Shown piece after piece: positions 8,536-17,590 of a stretch of 64,000 nt of DNA. The first letter of the stretch is position 1. Each line of letters begins with the position of its first letter. Source of the DNA: Sphingobacteriales bacterium (GTDB taxonomy: Bacteria; Bacteroidota; Bacteroidia; Chitinophagales; UBA2359); the NCBI GenBank assembly GCA_016706405.1, contig JADJJT010000003.1, positions 682,001 through 746,000 of the forward strand, in the 5' to 3' direction. The notes beneath the pieces were generated by a model. That model saw only the letters and a program-made list of their open reading frames with translations. It did no database searches and was not told where the DNA came from. The position numbers and the translations under genes are program-made.

Positions 8536-9786
8536 ATGTCGTTTTTTGATAAATTGTTTGGCAAAAAAAATAAACCCCAAACAGAAGAGCCCCTTATAAC
8601 CGAAGTACCACAACAAGAAACCGAAATACCACAGGATCCGGATTTTGAGGACACTAATCCGGAGGAAGTAACTACTACCCAAACTCCGGAAGAAAGCCAA
8701 GAAAATCAAGAAGAGGAGCAACAACCCTCCGAACCATCGCCCACTCCGGTAGCGGAACAGCAAAATTCTTCAAGCAATGAGGACACAACAACCGAAAAAA
8801 ACGAAGGTGGAGGCTTTTTCTCATTTTTAGGATTTGGTAAAAATAAAGCCGCCGACCAAAAAGCCTTAGAAGATGGTTTAGAAAAAAGTAATGATGGCAT
8901 TTTTAACCGCATAAGCAAGGCCATTGCCGGGCGTACCGAGGTTGATGTAGATGTTTTGGATGCTATTGAAGAAGCTTTGGTAGCCTCGGACATAGCGGTA
9001 GATACGGTTATTAAAATTATTAAACGGTTAGAAGACAGAATTGCCCGCGACAAATACCTGAATACTAACGAGGTTTACAGTATGTTAAAACAAGAAATAA
9101 TTGACATGCTAACCGAAAGTAATACACCAGATTACACCAATTTTAATATTCCGGATGTAAAACCTTTGCCGTATATTATGTTGGTTGTGGGAGTTAATGG
9201 CGCCGGAAAAACTACAACTATTGGCAAATTATCGTGGCAATTTAAACAACGTGGCCTTAATGTTATGGTTGGGGCTGCCGATACTTTTAGGGCTGCCGCC
9301 GTTGAACAGCTAAATATTTGGGCCCAACGTGTTGGTATAGAAATTATTAAACACCCCCAAGATACGGACCCCGCCGCCGTTGCTTACGATGCCGCCCAAG
9401 CCGCCATAGCCCGCAAAGCCGATGTACTACTTATTGATACGGCTGGACGGCTGCACAATAAAAAATATTTAATGGACGAACTTTCAAAAATTAAGCGCGT
9501 TTTGCAAAAAGTTCATCCCAATTTACCCCACGATGTATTGTTGGTGCTCGACGGCTCAACAGGACATAATGCCCTGCACCAGGCCGAAGAGTTTACTAAA
9601 GCTACCGAAATTACTTGTATTGCCGTAACCAAATTAGATGGTACAGCAAAGGGAGGAGCGGTAATTTCTATCGCTGATCAATTTAAAATACCCATCAAAT
9701 ACGTGGGCGTTGGCGAAACTGTTGACCGCCTACAAGTGTTTAATAAACGCAACTACGTTGAAAGTTTGTTTAAAAAACGGCAATAA
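8536..9786 (+). CDS. ftsY: Signal recognition particle receptor FtsY
   Basis: 416 residues. An N-terminal acidic low-complexity region (about 15-95, Glu/Pro/Gln-rich) precedes the NG domain. The GTPase motifs are complete: G1 GVNGAGKTTTIGKL (about 219), the ADTFRAAAVEQL loop, G3 DTAGR, G4 TKLDGTAKGG (about 364) and a C-terminal GVGETVDRLQVF. FtsY docks SRP-ribosome complexes at the inner membrane. The acidic extension is the usual membrane- and translocon-contacting region. Position after the DUF4295 gene is typical of the phylum. Confidence 0.97.
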   Translation: MSFFDKLFGKKNKPQTEEPLITEVPQQETEIPQDPDFEDTNPEEVTTTQTPEESQENQEEEQQPSEPSPTPVAEQQNSSSNEDTTTEKNEGGGFFSFLGFGKNKAADQKALEDGLEKSNDGIFNRISKAIAGRTEVDVDVLDAIEEALVASDIAVDTVIKIIKRLEDRIARDKYLNTNEVYSMLKQEIIDMLTESNTPDYTNFNIPDVKPLPYIMLVVGVNGAGKTTTIGKLSWQFKQRGLNVMVGAADTFRAAAVEQLNIWAQRVGIEIIKHPQDTDPAAVAYDAAQAAIARKADVLLIDTAGRLHNKKYLMDELSKIKRVLQKVHPNLPHDVLLVLDGSTGHNALHQAEEFTKATEITCIAVTKLDGTAKGGAVISIADQFKIPIKYVGVGETVDRLQVFNKRNYVESLFKKRQ

Positions 9787-9861
9787 GTTTCAAATAAAAA
9801 AACCAACTGCTAAGCATTAAAGCATCTCCGGCCAAGCTTATATTTAACTTGCTTCTTATTA

Positions 9862-10977
9862 CTACTGGCAATAAGGATACTGCGGGTTATTTTTTGACGG
9901 GGCAAATTGCATTGCGCTATTTTCGGGCAGGCAACCAAGCTCGTCTAAGCTTGGGGCACTTAGTTGTAGTTTGGCAGTTTTGGTGGACGACCTCGAAGCA
10001 AACAAGCCCAAACCGCCTTTTACATTGTTGTAAATTGGTTTAATTTGTTGGTTGGTAATACTAAACTGCGCTTGAGTGGCATTTTGGTAGATACGCAGGT
10101 CTTCGCTGCCGGCAAATACTTCAATATCAATATTAGAAAAACGCCTATACATTAAATTATCCGGTTTGTTGGTAATTGAAGGGTGATTGCGCAAAAATTT
10201 AAAAAATGCACCGGTTGGCATGGTATAGGTAATAAACCCCGATGCCGACCCGTCGGAAGAAAAATTCTCAATCACATCGTATTTTATACTTTTATAAACC
10301 TCAATGGTGTCGCCATTTCCGGTTGATATTACATCGTAATAATTAAAATATAAATCGACATCATAATTAAAAGCGTTTTTTACGTTTTGCCAGCGTATGT
10401 CAAAATCGTCTCCTGTTAAAGAAATAGGTTCGGCGGTTTGTCCCGACTTAGGTTTTATAATTTTAAAGGTGTCTAAAATAGCAGTTTCGGCAGTCGCAGT
10501 ATTTCCGGATTGGCTTTTAACCGATATTTCGTATTTGTAGTTATAATCGGGTTTTTCTTTAATTTTTAGTGGGGTATTAAAATAATACAAATAATAAGGG
10601 TTGTTGGCAAAAACACCTGTATCTTTTACAATACCATAATCGGCGGCATTTACCTTGGCCAGTGGCCATTCGAGGGTTGAAATAACAGTATTGCCCGACA
10701 ATTTATAAGCTCTTAGCATTACAGCCAGCTCGCCATTATGATATAACGAGTCGTTGTTTTTGGCCATTACATAAGCGTCTGTTTCTTCGTCTAAGTAGGC
10801 CTTGTTTATCCGGATGAATTGTTCGGGTTTCGAGGCATCTAAGAGACCATAGATTAGGGTAATTTCTTTCCAAGGTGCTGCCACTTCAAAATCATTACTG
10901 CAAGACGAGGTGGCAAATAACAAACTAACAAAAGCGGCAACAGGTATTGTGCCCAATAAATAAATACGTTTTTTCAC
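9862..10977 (-). CDS. Predicted secreted lipoprotein, possibly DUF4249-like
   Basis: 371 residues, starting at GTG 10975-10977 after an AT-rich leader. Signal sequence MKKRIYLLGTIPVAAFVSLL is followed by a lipobox-like TSSC, so a lipid-anchored envelope protein is expected. The mature part is rich in aromatic and polar residues with beta-strand spacing. ITLIYGLLDASKPEQFIRI resembles the opening of the DUF4249 family found near TonB-dependent receptors, but I cannot assign the family firmly. It converges with ftsY across a 75-bp gap. No catalytic motif is visible. Confidence 0.65.
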   Translation of the reverse strand: MKKRIYLLGTIPVAAFVSLLFATSSCSNDFEVAAPWKEITLIYGLLDASKPEQFIRINKAYLDEETDAYVMAKNNDSLYHNGELAVMLRAYKLSGNTVISTLEWPLAKVNAADYGIVKDTGVFANNPYYLYYFNTPLKIKEKPDYNYKYEISVKSQSGNTATAETAILDTFKIIKPKSGQTAEPISLTGDDFDIRWQNVKNAFNYDVDLYFNYYDVISTGNGDTIEVYKSIKYDVIENFSSDGSASGFITYTMPTGAFFKFLRNHPSITNKPDNLMYRRFSNIDIEVFAGSEDLRIYQNATQAQFSITNQQIKPIYNNVKGGLGLFASRSSTKTAKLQLSAPSLDELGCLPENSAMQFAPSKNNPQYPYCQ

Positions 10978-11297
10978 AAAAGGCAGGCTAATTTAACAAT
11001 AGCATTATTGTTGTACTGAATTGGGCGCGAAAGATACGCCGATTAAATTTAAGACAAGGTCGTTAAAAGGCTAAATCTTGTTAAAATTCAATTTTTCCGG
11101 ATAAAATTTTAGGGTTCAGCCATCATGAAAAAACATAAAATTCATGCTATTTCAAAAAAATTATAGTTTTTTTCAAAAAAAAAACATGTTATTTGGGCTT
11201 CCGGAAATTAATTATTATTCCCCATAACTACTTGATTATCAATAGTTTAAGATTGAATAATTTGCTTTTTAAGCGTTAAAAAACACATTTTTTTTGG
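10978..11297. other. Intergenic region upstream of the first duplicated gene
   Basis: AT-rich, with two TCCGGA sites (near 11097 and 11203) and no coding potential that I trust. From about 11200 it is similar to the segment beginning near 12140, so the tandem duplication includes this upstream DNA. Confidence 0.6.
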
Positions 11298-11330
11298 TTT
11301 GTAATGCCTTATGTCGAGAATGTACTTTTG
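11298..11330 (+). promoter_or_regulatory. Promoter of small secreted protein copy 1
   Basis: TTTG at 11298-11301, a 21-nt spacer, then TACTTTTG at 11323-11330. It predicts a leader of about 55 nt. The equivalent site lies upstream of the second copy at 12237-12269 with the same spacing although the spacer bases differ, so selection seems to hold the two boxes. Confidence 0.8.
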
Positions 11331-11392
11331 CAATATCAAACAAACAATTTTAAATAACAACAATTTTCTAATCAAATTTAAACTTTTTTCAA

Positions 11393-11962
11393 ATGAAAAA
11401 CATCATCACCCTTGCACTACTAACTTTAGCTTTTGCTTTCATCAACCCCATTACCAACCTACAAGCCCAAGACTGGAACCAAGAAGGGCAAGAAATGTAC
11501 GAGGATCTAATGAATACGGTAAACCAAACCTACCAGGAAACCTACGACAAACACATGAGCGATTTCGCCGAGATTGAAAGGCAACAACGCGAAAACGAAC
11601 AACTTTACTATGAGCAAGCAATGGATATGGTAAACCGCAGTTACGAAGAATCTTATGCGTACTACTCTGAGCTTTTTAATCAAATTATTGCCAACGCCGA
11701 AGCCGATGCCACCAAAATGCAAGCCGAACTTATGGCACAAGGCCAACTTGTTTACCAACAAGCCCTTGCCAAAGGTTACAGCGATGCCCAAGCTCAACAA
11801 ATGGCTGTTAGCACTATTGGCAATATAGCCAGCACCAATAATATTACCAGCGGTTTTGGCCACAATTTAACCATGTCGATAATGAATAACTACCCCAACG
11901 GAAGCGGCACCTTGTACAAATACGCCGATGGTTCGGTTAGCAACTGGGCTACAAAATGGTAA
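11393..11962 (+). CDS. Small secreted helical protein, copy 1 of a tandem pair
   Basis: 189 residues. Signal peptide MKNIITLALLTLAFAFINP ends near LQAQ. The mature part is mostly helical and polar: Gln/Glu/Tyr-rich with repeated SYEESYAYY- and QETYDK-like segments and an Ala-rich stretch (IIANAEADATKMQAELM), suggesting amphipathic or coiled-coil helices. The end is Gly/Ser/Asn/Trp-rich and fits no sorting domain I know. There are no cysteines. The family is unrecognised. It has its own promoter and terminator and is duplicated 952 bp downstream, with about 89% protein identity by eye. Confidence 0.8.
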   Translation: MKNIITLALLTLAFAFINPITNLQAQDWNQEGQEMYEDLMNTVNQTYQETYDKHMSDFAEIERQQRENEQLYYEQAMDMVNRSYEESYAYYSELFNQIIANAEADATKMQAELMAQGQLVYQQALAKGYSDAQAQQMAVSTIGNIASTNNITSGFGHNLTMSIMNNYPNGSGTLYKYADGSVSNWATKW

Positions 11963-11999
11963 ATTAATCCAAACAAAAAATAGTACAGTAATATGTTTT

Positions 12000-12036
12000 A
12001 TGGTGGGCTGTTGCCCCAAAACAGCCCACCATTTTG
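12000..12036 (+). terminator. Intrinsic terminator after copy 1
   Basis: A perfect 13-bp stem ATGGTGGGCTGTT with AACAGCCCACCAT around a short CCCC-containing loop, followed by TTTT. The same structure recurs after copy 2. Confidence 0.88.
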
Positions 12037-12236
12037 CCCATAACATTTAACTACTGAAACGCAATTTAAATGATAATTTTACCAAACAAGGAGGCCCTTT
12101 TTTATAGTTTTTAAAAAAAAATAAGCCCTTTTTTTAGCCTCCGGAAATTAATAATTTTCATCGTTAACTAATTGATTATCAAAACTTTAAGATTAGATTA
12201 GTTATTGCTTAGGAGTTAAAACACAAGTTTTTTAGG

Positions 12237-12269
12237 TTTGCAATCCCCCCCTTTCTTGCTGTATTTTTG
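12237..12269 (+). promoter_or_regulatory. Promoter of small secreted protein copy 2
   Basis: TTTG at 12237-12240, a 21-nt spacer containing a C-run, then TATTTTTG at 12262-12269. It is the counterpart of the copy 1 promoter. Confidence 0.75.
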
Positions 12270-12344
12270 TAACATCAAACAACCAATTATCAATCAAATA
12301 ATTTTAAACATCAACAATTTTATCATCAAATTTATTTTTTTCAA

Positions 12345-12914
12345 ATGAAAAACATCATCAGCTTTGCACTACTAACCCTAATTATTGCTTTTATTAACCC
12401 ATCTACCAACCTACAAGCCCAAGATTGGAACCAAGAAGGGCAAGAAATGTACGATGAGCTAATGAATACGGTAAACAAATCTTACCAAGAAACCTACGAC
12501 AAAGGCATGAACGATTACGCCGAAATAGAAAGGCAACAACGCGAAAACGAACAACTTTACTATAATCAACTAATGGATATGGTAAACCGCAGCTACGAAG
12601 AATCTTACGCCTACTATTCACAAATTTTTAACCAAATTATTGCCAACGCTGAAGCCGACGCTACTAGAATTCAAGCAGAACTTATGGCACAAGGCCATGC
12701 TGTTTACCAACAAGCCCTTGCCAAAGGTTACAGCGATGCCCAAGCTCAACAAATGGCAGTTGGCACTATTGGCAATATAGCCAGCACCAATAATATTACC
12801 AGCGGTTTTGGCCACAATTTAACCATGTCTATAATGAATAACTACCCCAACGGAAGCGGCACCTTGTACAAATACGCCGATGGTTCGGTTAGCAACTGGG
12901 CTACAAAATGGTAA
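12345..12914 (+). CDS. Small secreted helical protein, copy 2 of a tandem pair
   Basis: 189 residues, the same length as copy 1. Signal peptide and Gln/Glu/Tyr-rich helical body are shared. About 21 residues differ, all in the first 140, while the last 50 residues and the 3' DNA are nearly identical. That pattern suggests gene conversion at the 3' end or constraint on the C-terminus. Two adjacent copies, each with promoter and terminator, may serve dosage or regulatory divergence. Function unknown. Confidence 0.8.
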   Translation: MKNIISFALLTLIIAFINPSTNLQAQDWNQEGQEMYDELMNTVNKSYQETYDKGMNDYAEIERQQRENEQLYYNQLMDMVNRSYEESYAYYSQIFNQIIANAEADATRIQAELMAQGHAVYQQALAKGYSDAQAQQMAVGTIGNIASTNNITSGFGHNLTMSIMNNYPNGSGTLYKYADGSVSNWATKW

Positions 12915-12952
12915 ATTAATCCAAACAAAAAATAGTGCAGTGATATGTTTTA

Positions 12953-12999
12953 TGGTGGGCTGTTGCCCCAAAAACAGCCCCACCGTTTTTTCCGAAAAA
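12953..12999 (+). terminator. Intrinsic terminator after copy 2
   Basis: Duplicated form of the copy 1 terminator: GGTGGGCTGTT pairs with AACAGCCCCACC and is followed by GTTTTTTCC. One base is inserted in the C-run relative to copy 1. Confidence 0.85.
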
Positions 13000-13053
13000 T
13001 AAAAATCACTACACCTTTTTAAATAAGAATTTACCAAACAAACTCAAACAAAG

Positions 13054-13098
13054 AAAGCGATTTTTTCGGTTTACGAAAAAATCGCTTTTTGTTTTTTA
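13054..13098. terminator. Bidirectional terminator between convergent genes
   Basis: A perfect 15-bp stem AAAGCGATTTTTTCG with CGAAAAAATCGCTTT closes a 5-nt loop, with T-rich DNA beyond both arms. It separates the plus-strand pair from the minus-strand nuclease gene that ends at 13122. Confidence 0.88.
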
Positions 13099-13121
13099 TT
13101 GGAAATTTGAAAGACAAAATT

Positions 13122-14810
13122 TTAAAACTGTATTACTTTGGGTAATATTAACAGAATTTCGTTCTCTTCATTTGAGGGTAAAGCGTTTGCTGAGTTAGGA
13201 ATAACATTTGAATAGGTATCGAAATTAGTTGGTTTTTCCTCCGGATTGTTTGGCTCTTTATTGTTATTATCTGTTAGCGCTAGTAGTGTGCTATTAAAAT
13301 CCGGATATGCAAGTGATTCGGAAATATTTTCAAGTGTTGACGGTGGGTTGTCATTTGTAGGAAGATACGTTTGGTTTTGGCTCTCAACAATACTAATATG
13401 CTTGGTATTTTGCGCCTCGTACTTGCGCAACCAGGTTCGTATAATACGGCGTATATCGGGGTTGTCGCGGTAGGTTTTTATTTGTTGCCGTATTTTGGGT
13501 AATATGGTTAAGCGCTGAAAAGTTGGCAGTATTTGCTGTTGGATAATTGGTCGAATTTTTTCGAGCGGCAAAAATGTAAACCCAGTGTATTTATTGCGCT
13601 CAATCATTACTACCGAAACCTCGTCGGGGGTGCGTCCGTGGTCAATAATTAATAAATTAGGATGGGGGTAACTATACCAGCTAATAATTTGCCTTATTTT
13701 TTCGTTATGGTCGGCAGTGTTTGGTTTTTCGGGTGGTATAAAGTCTTCCGGAAAAAAATGCGGTGTCATCCATTCTTCAACTTTGGCTATGCCACAAAGC
13801 TCTAAATTTAATTGGTATTGTGCCGCCAAATTAGCTACAAAAGCAAGCGCACTCCAGCGGGTACTAAATTGCTGCAAAGGTTCGCTATCGGGCAATAAAT
13901 GAGCAATATAAAATATTAAATAGCCTTCGGTATTTTTGCGGTAAAACAAACCATAACGGTATTTTTTGCGGCGTTGTGCCATGTTAAAAGCTGGCATGTA
14001 TCGTTTTATCTCATCCGACTCTAAAAGCAAGGCAATGAGTTCGCTTCCGGTAAGTTGGTATTGTATCGAGTAAATTCGGGCTTTAAGTTGAAGGCGTTTT
14101 AGCGAATCTAAATCGGAGTTAAAATGGGTATAAACCCTTGTTTTAATATTTTTGCTTTTACCTAAATAAATGATGCGTCCTTTTTGGTCTAAAAAATAAT
14201 AAATACCTGTTTGATTGGGCAGTTCTTCGGCTGTTTTGCGGGGCAAATTGACGGGGAACTTAGTATTTAACGCATCGGAATGAACTTGTTGTTTTTTGAT
14301 GGGTTTGTTTGGGGTAATATACAAGTCTTCAAAAAGCCGCGCCATTAAAACCACACGTGCCTGGGGGTTCATGTTTTGATGATAGGGCAAGTTAAGGTGT
14401 TGGCAAATTTGCGCTAAATTGGGATTGGGTGTGAGAAAGTCTGTTTGTTTGTTTAGCAGGGTTTGCAGGTCTAAGTTTTTGTATTGAAACCGCATACTCA
14501 GCCGCTTAAACTCGTGGCGTAAAATAGCGTAAAACTGCCTAATAGCAAGTCCGGTAAGCACTGTGCCTTGTATAAATTGTTCAATTTGGGGGGCAAGCTC
14601 GGCAAAAGAAGGGGCGTTTGCCAATTGCGCTTCGGTTAGGTGAACGGTAGCGAGGTCAAAATCGGTAATTTCTTTTTGGGGGTTAATATAGCTATGCCAG
14701 GTTTGGGTAATTTGCTCGCCGTTATGCCGTGCCAAAGCCAACTCTACCACATTTTGTTGGTTTAAGCCGCCAATAAAATTAATATCGAGGATGGTAAATT
14801 GAATTTCCAT
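13122..14810 (-). CDS. GIY-YIG nuclease with degenerate DnaQ-like N-terminal domain
   Basis: 562 residues. Residues 1-170 are laid out like a DEDD (DnaQ-type) exonuclease: TILDINFIGG at the Exo I position, then VVELALARH and YINPQKEI. The Exo I glutamate of the usual DxE is absent, so this domain may be inactive. Residues of about 198-285 are a UvrC/Cho-type GIY-YIG domain: GIYYFLD, IYLGKSKNIKTRVYTHF, and ALLLESDEIKRYMPAFN with the catalytic Glu region. The rest is charged and Asn/Pro-rich. DnaQ-GIY-YIG fusions are a known architecture and GIY-YIG nucleases incise DNA 3' of lesions; a repair role is inference. Confidence 0.85.
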   Translation of the reverse strand: MEIQFTILDINFIGGLNQQNVVELALARHNGEQITQTWHSYINPQKEITDFDLATVHLTEAQLANAPSFAELAPQIEQFIQGTVLTGLAIRQFYAILRHEFKRLSMRFQYKNLDLQTLLNKQTDFLTPNPNLAQICQHLNLPYHQNMNPQARVVLMARLFEDLYITPNKPIKKQQVHSDALNTKFPVNLPRKTAEELPNQTGIYYFLDQKGRIIYLGKSKNIKTRVYTHFNSDLDSLKRLQLKARIYSIQYQLTGSELIALLLESDEIKRYMPAFNMAQRRKKYRYGLFYRKNTEGYLIFYIAHLLPDSEPLQQFSTRWSALAFVANLAAQYQLNLELCGIAKVEEWMTPHFFPEDFIPPEKPNTADHNEKIRQIISWYSYPHPNLLIIDHGRTPDEVSVVMIERNKYTGFTFLPLEKIRPIIQQQILPTFQRLTILPKIRQQIKTYRDNPDIRRIIRTWLRKYEAQNTKHISIVESQNQTYLPTNDNPPSTLENISESLAYPDFNSTLLALTDNNNKEPNNPEEKPTNFDTYSNVIPNSANALPSNEENEILLILPKVIQF

Positions 14811-15089
14811 GCTGCCACAGCGTTTAAATTTGAGCTGTTTTTATGGCACAAAGTTAATATTTTGTTTTGTTTTGCCGGATTTACTAAGATAAACAAACCT
14901 AAATGCCGATATTAATGGTGGAGCTGGTAGGGCAAAAAAAAAAACATCCGGATAAAATTAAAATTAAGGGCGACTTTTTTTGCCTTTCTACCGTTGGGGC
15001 AAAAACACTCAAGCTTTAGTTTATTCACTCCTTCCTCCGGAGATAGGGATGCCAACTGTATTTTAATTGTTCAGTAATCTGCAAATTAT

Positions 15090-16466
15090 TCATTGCTGAA
15101 AGGGTAAAATTTTGCCAGCCCAATAAGCGACCAAAAAAGGGCAAAAACCCATAGTGCCCGCCTGAGTGTTTAAAGGAATATCGGAATTAAACACTACCAT
15201 ATACAATATAAAAAATGAAATAGCCCATGCGCTAAGCCAGCTATTAATTGGTGCCTGTTGCTGCAAAAATAATACCGACCTAAGCCAAAGCCACCAAACC
15301 CAAACCAATAGCAATAAACCCGCTACCCCTAATGCCGACCATATATAAAGCCATTGATGGTGTATATTCATAAGTTGCTTTTGATTAGTGCGCTCATAAA
15401 TTTTGCCTAACTCGGGGCGCACATCGCCAGTACCCACGCCCCAAATCCAATTTTGGGCTACTAATTGCCAATGGTTTTGCCACGACAATAAACGGCGTAA
15501 CGAGGTAAACTCGGTATAGTTTACGCTTTGGTAGTCGCCGCTTTTTAACATGGATATTTCCCAGCGAAGCTGCTCGTACCTGTAATATACTGCCGGAATT
15601 GTTTTTGAAGTGGTATAAGGGACAACTACCATAAAAACCAGTAAGGTTATTGCCAGAACGGCTATAGAGCCAGTTTTACCAAGCCGCTTTTTTAACCGGA
15701 TATGTATAACTTGTTTATAAAATACAATTACCCATACCGCCAACGCCAATACAAAGCCTATTTGCCCTGCCCTGCCGCCCAAAATGGCAATAGTAGAAAC
15801 CAACAGCAATAAAGTGCTAAAAAACGCTACTTGATGGCTCGGTTGAACGGGGCGTTTAAGCCGCTGCACATACCACCAAAACAAGGTAAATACCCCCAAA
15901 ACCAACATATTGCACAAATGTAACCTGTCAATAAATGGGCTATACAAGCCAAACATAGGGTTTTGCGATTGCGCCTGAAATGGCAACATTAAGCCGTTTG
16001 CTGCTTGTACTATATTTGCAGCAGTATGGTGTGGTATAAAATTAAGCAGCAGTACACCCAAACACGAAACCCAAAGCGACAACAAAAACGACCAAATATA
16101 AGTGCTTAGATGCTTAAATAATTGCTTGCGATAGGCAATGACAGCAATAGGTACAGCCAATAAAGCGTTTATGATATACAAAAAATCGAAACCCCGTTTT
16201 ATGTTTTCAGTGTGTACCATGCCCAATAAATAGGCAAACGGCAGTAAAATTAACACCGATACCCCTTTGTACTGCCATATTAAATAGATGGCAGGCTTAA
16301 AGCGGGCAAATAACCAAACAGCCGTAAAAATTATAATGCCAATCAAAGCCACCGAAGCTATCCCCTTTGATAGTGGCAGACCAAAAAACAAGCCTATCCA
16401 TAATATATGTTGCAAATTATAAGCCCATGGTTTAAAAATAAACTCGCAGTTGTTTTTGGTTGTCAT
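15090..16466 (-). CDS. O-antigen ligase / polymerase family membrane protein
   Basis: 458 residues with about ten or more hydrophobic helices spread over the length. A large extracytoplasmic loop (about 290-365) ends with NIHHQWLYIWSALGVAGLLLL, the His-containing signature of the WaaL/Wzy_C family. GGRAGQIGFVLAL matches the conserved Arg loop. Such proteins join polysaccharide units to lipid A or another acceptor at the periplasmic face. No other glycan genes are adjacent, so the substrate is open. Confidence 0.8.
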   Translation of the reverse strand: MTTKNNCEFIFKPWAYNLQHILWIGLFFGLPLSKGIASVALIGIIIFTAVWLFARFKPAIYLIWQYKGVSVLILLPFAYLLGMVHTENIKRGFDFLYIINALLAVPIAVIAYRKQLFKHLSTYIWSFLLSLWVSCLGVLLLNFIPHHTAANIVQAANGLMLPFQAQSQNPMFGLYSPFIDRLHLCNMLVLGVFTLFWWYVQRLKRPVQPSHQVAFFSTLLLLVSTIAILGGRAGQIGFVLALAVWVIVFYKQVIHIRLKKRLGKTGSIAVLAITLLVFMVVVPYTTSKTIPAVYYRYEQLRWEISMLKSGDYQSVNYTEFTSLRRLLSWQNHWQLVAQNWIWGVGTGDVRPELGKIYERTNQKQLMNIHHQWLYIWSALGVAGLLLLVWVWWLWLRSVLFLQQQAPINSWLSAWAISFFILYMVVFNSDIPLNTQAGTMGFCPFLVAYWAGKILPFQQ

Positions 16467-16768
16467 GTTTTAATTTAGGGAATCAAAAACTTGTAATATT
16501 ACAAAAAGGCTAATATAGGTACACGCAACAAAATACAGCAACAAACTTTTGTATGCTCAATTAGTTGGCATTTTTTGTGCCAAGACATAGTTAAGACAAA
16601 AAGAACACACAAATAGTTGGCCACAGTTCTAATTTAGGCCGATTTATTTCTTTTTCTTTTATATCCGGAAAACTGATTTTAACTAAGTCCTAAAAAACAA
16701 ACATTGGGCTGTTAAATGTTGTTTATCTTGTTTTAGGTATTAGATACTATATTAAAACGCACAACAAT
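16467..16768. other. Divergent intergenic region with a short palindrome
   Basis: Spacer between the O-antigen ligase gene (minus) and the metal-receptor-like gene (plus). It holds a perfect 14-bp palindrome TTGTAATATTACAA at 16491-16504, 25 bp from the ligase start, and one TCCGGA. The palindrome could be an operator but also fits chance in AT-rich DNA. No gene is seen. Confidence 0.4.
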
Positions 16769-17575
16769 ATGCCCTACCGTTTATTTACCGACCAAATGGG
16801 AAACATACTGCAAGTGCCTAAAAAGGTTAAGCGTATTGTTTCGTTAGTTCCTTCGCAAACAGAGTTACTATATCATTTGGGTTTAGAGGCCGAGGTAGTT
16901 GGTATTACAAAATTTTGTATTTATCCGGACGAGTGGTGGCGCAGTAAAACACGTATTGGAGGCACAAAAAATTTTAATTTCAAAGCAATAGCTGCACTAA
17001 ATCCCGACCTCGTTATTGGCAATAAAGAAGAAAATTACCCCGAGGGCATAACGCTTTTACAAAAAAAGTACGCCGTATGGATGAGTGATATTTACAGTTT
17101 TGAACAAGCTTTGCAAATGATTATAGAAGTTGGCAAACTTACCAACCGCACAGCCATAGCTCAACAGTTAGCCCAAAATATAGAAGCAGATTTTATAAAA
17201 ATGCCCAAAGCCAACCTAAGCGCAGCTTATTGTATATGGCACAACCCGTGGATGGCTGCCGGTGGCGAAACTTTTATCCACGATTTGCTTCAACGCTGTG
17301 GCTTCAAAAATGTATTTAAAAACCAGCCGCGTTACCCTATTTTTAGCCTACCTGAATTGGTTCAATTAAACCCGGAGGTAGTTATTTTATCATCCGAGCC
17401 GTACCCGTTTAAAACAAAACATGCCATTGAAATACAAAATGCGCTGCCAAATACCCAAGTAAAATTTATTCCGGGCGAATGGTTTTCATGGTACGGCTCA
17501 AAATTATTGGATGCTGCCCCACAAATTGCTAATTTTGTGCAAATTTTGACCAACACTACAAAAAAATCAACTTAA
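16769..17575 (+). CDS. Helical-backbone metal receptor (BtuF/FhuD-like) protein, no signal peptide
   Basis: 268 residues with the TroA/BtuF-type fold: RIVSLVPSQTELLYHLGLE at the start of lobe 1, then VVGITKFCIYP, then IAALNPDLVIGNKEEN, and lobe 2 from about 140 ending FSWYGSKLLDAAPQIANF. Family members are ABC-transporter solute-binding proteins for cobalamin or iron chelates, but here no signal peptide or lipobox precedes the domain. It may be cytoplasmic, a pattern known for some Bacteroidota homologues. No permease or ATPase gene is near. The start ATG at 16769 fits the domain start. Confidence 0.75.
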   Translation: MPYRLFTDQMGNILQVPKKVKRIVSLVPSQTELLYHLGLEAEVVGITKFCIYPDEWWRSKTRIGGTKNFNFKAIAALNPDLVIGNKEENYPEGITLLQKKYAVWMSDIYSFEQALQMIIEVGKLTNRTAIAQQLAQNIEADFIKMPKANLSAAYCIWHNPWMAAGGETFIHDLLQRCGFKNVFKNQPRYPIFSLPELVQLNPEVVILSSEPYPFKTKHAIEIQNALPNTQVKFIPGEWFSWYGSKLLDAAPQIANFVQILTNTTKKST

Positions 17576-17590
17576 TAAATTTCTCACCTC

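Larger units (their letters stand above)
11200..12999. repeat. Tandem duplication, period about 952 bp
   Basis: Two consecutive units, each containing upstream DNA, promoter, gene and terminator. Both begin near CTCCGGAAATTA or CTTCCGGAAATTA. Upstream and N-terminal parts have diverged more than the 3' third. Confidence 0.85.

Noticed and set aside
11311..11577. 88-codon frame overlapping the start of duplicated gene 1
   Set aside because: It is shifted against the signal-peptide frame and has no equivalent in copy 2.
11507..11863. Antisense frame in the first duplicated gene, with a partial copy in the second
   Set aside because: It recurs only because the DNA is duplicated; the sense frame has signal peptide, promoter and terminator.
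16491..16504. Perfect 14-bp palindrome TTGTAATATTACAA as a strong operator
   Set aside because: A short AT-rich palindrome can arise by chance, and no second copy was found near another promoter. It is kept only as a note in the intergenic entry.
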